Assembly: GCA_014874235.1 (NCBI GenBank)
Contig: JACWAC010000081.1
Coordinates: 1 to 5,734, forward strand
Direction: 5' to 3'
Length of the DNA: 5,734 nucleotides
Origin: Thermoplasmatales archaeon
GTDB lineage: Archaea > Thermoplasmatota > Thermoplasmata > Thermoplasmatales > GCA-001856825
Shown here: positions 5,454-5,734 of the stretch, in pieces
Layout: the number at the start of each line of letters is the position of its first letter
Numbering within the stretch: the first letter of the stretch is position 1
Notes under the pieces: generated by a model
The model's input: the letters and a program-made list of their open reading frames with translations, nothing else
Databases searched by the model: none
What the model was told of the DNA's origin: nothing
Position numbers and translations under genes: made by a program

Positions 5454-5470
5454 CAAATCTCTCCCACGGC
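5454..5470 (+). repeat. Direct repeat copy 3 (decayed att-like right boundary)
   Basis: caaatctctcccacggc matches 16 of 17 bases of the tRNA-Ser 3' end. The sequence after it shows no similarity to the left ends following copies 1 and 2, as expected where element gives way to host DNA. It is taken as the outer right boundary of the island. Confidence 0.7.
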
Positions 5471-5491
5471 TCTCTAACGATGGCACTAATG

Positions 5492-5734
5492 TCACTTTAA
5501 GTTCCGTTCCATTACAAATTCGTCATAGTATTTTCCATCGAGCCTCAGTTCATCTTCTAGGACTCCTACTAATTTGAACTTGTACTTCAGATATAGGTTA
5601 ACTGCAGGCACCTGATCTGCGATCACCGATAGAGCCATCTTTGAAACCTTGTTGTTCTCACGGATTTTAGAAATGACTATCCTTAGCAGTTTGTCACCAA
5701 TACCCCTACCCCCGAATCTCTTATCTACATATAC
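5492..5734 (-). CDS. GNAT-family N-acetyltransferase, C-terminal part (runs off window)
   Basis: The last 80 codons of a leftward gene are present; the start lies beyond the right edge. The translation contains the acetyl-CoA-binding motif A (VYVDKRFGGRGIGDKLL, with the glycine-rich turn), then a helix and NLYLKYKFKLVGVLEDEL, the usual motif B region ending in a Tyr/Phe-containing strand and a C-terminal FVMER. These mark a RimI-like GNAT enzyme that transfers acetyl from acetyl-CoA to an amine; the acceptor cannot be predicted. Its stop codon lies 21 bp from the decayed repeat copy, so it is the first host gene beyond the island and is convergent to the toxin-antitoxin operons. Confidence 0.85.
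   Translation of the reverse strand, partial: VYVDKRFGGRGIGDKLLRIVISKIRENNKVSKMALSVIADQVPAVNLYLKYKFKLVGVLEDELRLDGKYYDEFVMERNLK

Larger units (their letters stand above)
4413..5470 (+). mobile_element. TA cassette B: tRNA-anchored unit carrying vapBC2
   Basis: This 1058-bp unit lies between repeat copies 2 and 3 and ends with copy 3. It has the same plan as cassette A: related left end, promoter, one toxin-antitoxin operon of a different antitoxin class, a non-coding tail and a related right end. The tail (5179-5453) is longer than in A. There is no recombinase. Copy 3 has one mismatch in 17 bases, so this insertion may be the older of the two. Confidence 0.6.

Noticed and set aside
3499..5470. 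CRISPR array
   Set aside because: Only three repeat copies, about 0.9-1.06 kb apart, with protein-coding operons between them and an origin in a tRNA 3' end.

Overview
The window looks like chromosomal DNA of a thermophilic or acidophilic euryarchaeon, most plausibly a Thermoplasmata relative. The reasons are a tetraether (GDGT) lipid synthase, the archaeal-type single diphthamide enzyme Dph2, a class II tRNA-Ser with discriminator G and no encoded CCA, TATA-box promoters about 25-30 bp upstream of starts, and archaeal VapBC families. The genus cannot be fixed from the sequence alone; a bacterial-style PurN in an archaeon fits Thermoplasmata but does not prove it.

Left half (1-3394), ordinary core genome: a rightward radical SAM gene for tetraether lipid synthase (tes) converges, with a 1-nt gap, on a leftward two-gene operon of dph2 then purN, which overlap by 38 nt. 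An 8-bp hairpin followed by a T-rich tract sits at the tes/purN junction. The dph2 promoter is back-to-back with that of a rightward tRNA-Ser(UGA) gene only 38 bp away.

Right half (3433-5491), accessory region and the main discovery: the last 17-19 bases of the tRNA-Ser gene occur three times in direct orientation: inside the tRNA (3499-3517), as a perfect 19-bp copy (4394-4412), and as a 16/17 copy (5454-5470). Each interval holds exactly one complete toxin-antitoxin operon. The first (about 0.9 kb) has a ribbon-helix-helix VapB with a PIN-domain VapC. The second (about 1.06 kb) has an AbrB-type VapB with a different PIN-domain VapC. The sequence following the core is related at copies 1 and 2, and the sequence preceding the core is related at copies 2 and 3. 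That is the pattern expected if two elements with the same attachment-site architecture inserted in tandem into the tRNA 3' end. No integrase is present, so these look like minimal, non-autonomous toxin-antitoxin cassettes anchored on a tRNA gene, superficially like an integron cassette array. Both vapBC promoters carry inverted repeats that could be autoregulatory operators.

Right edge: the host chromosome resumes with the 3' end of a leftward GNAT acetyltransferase gene, whose stop codon lies 21 bp beyond the third repeat copy. It runs off the window.
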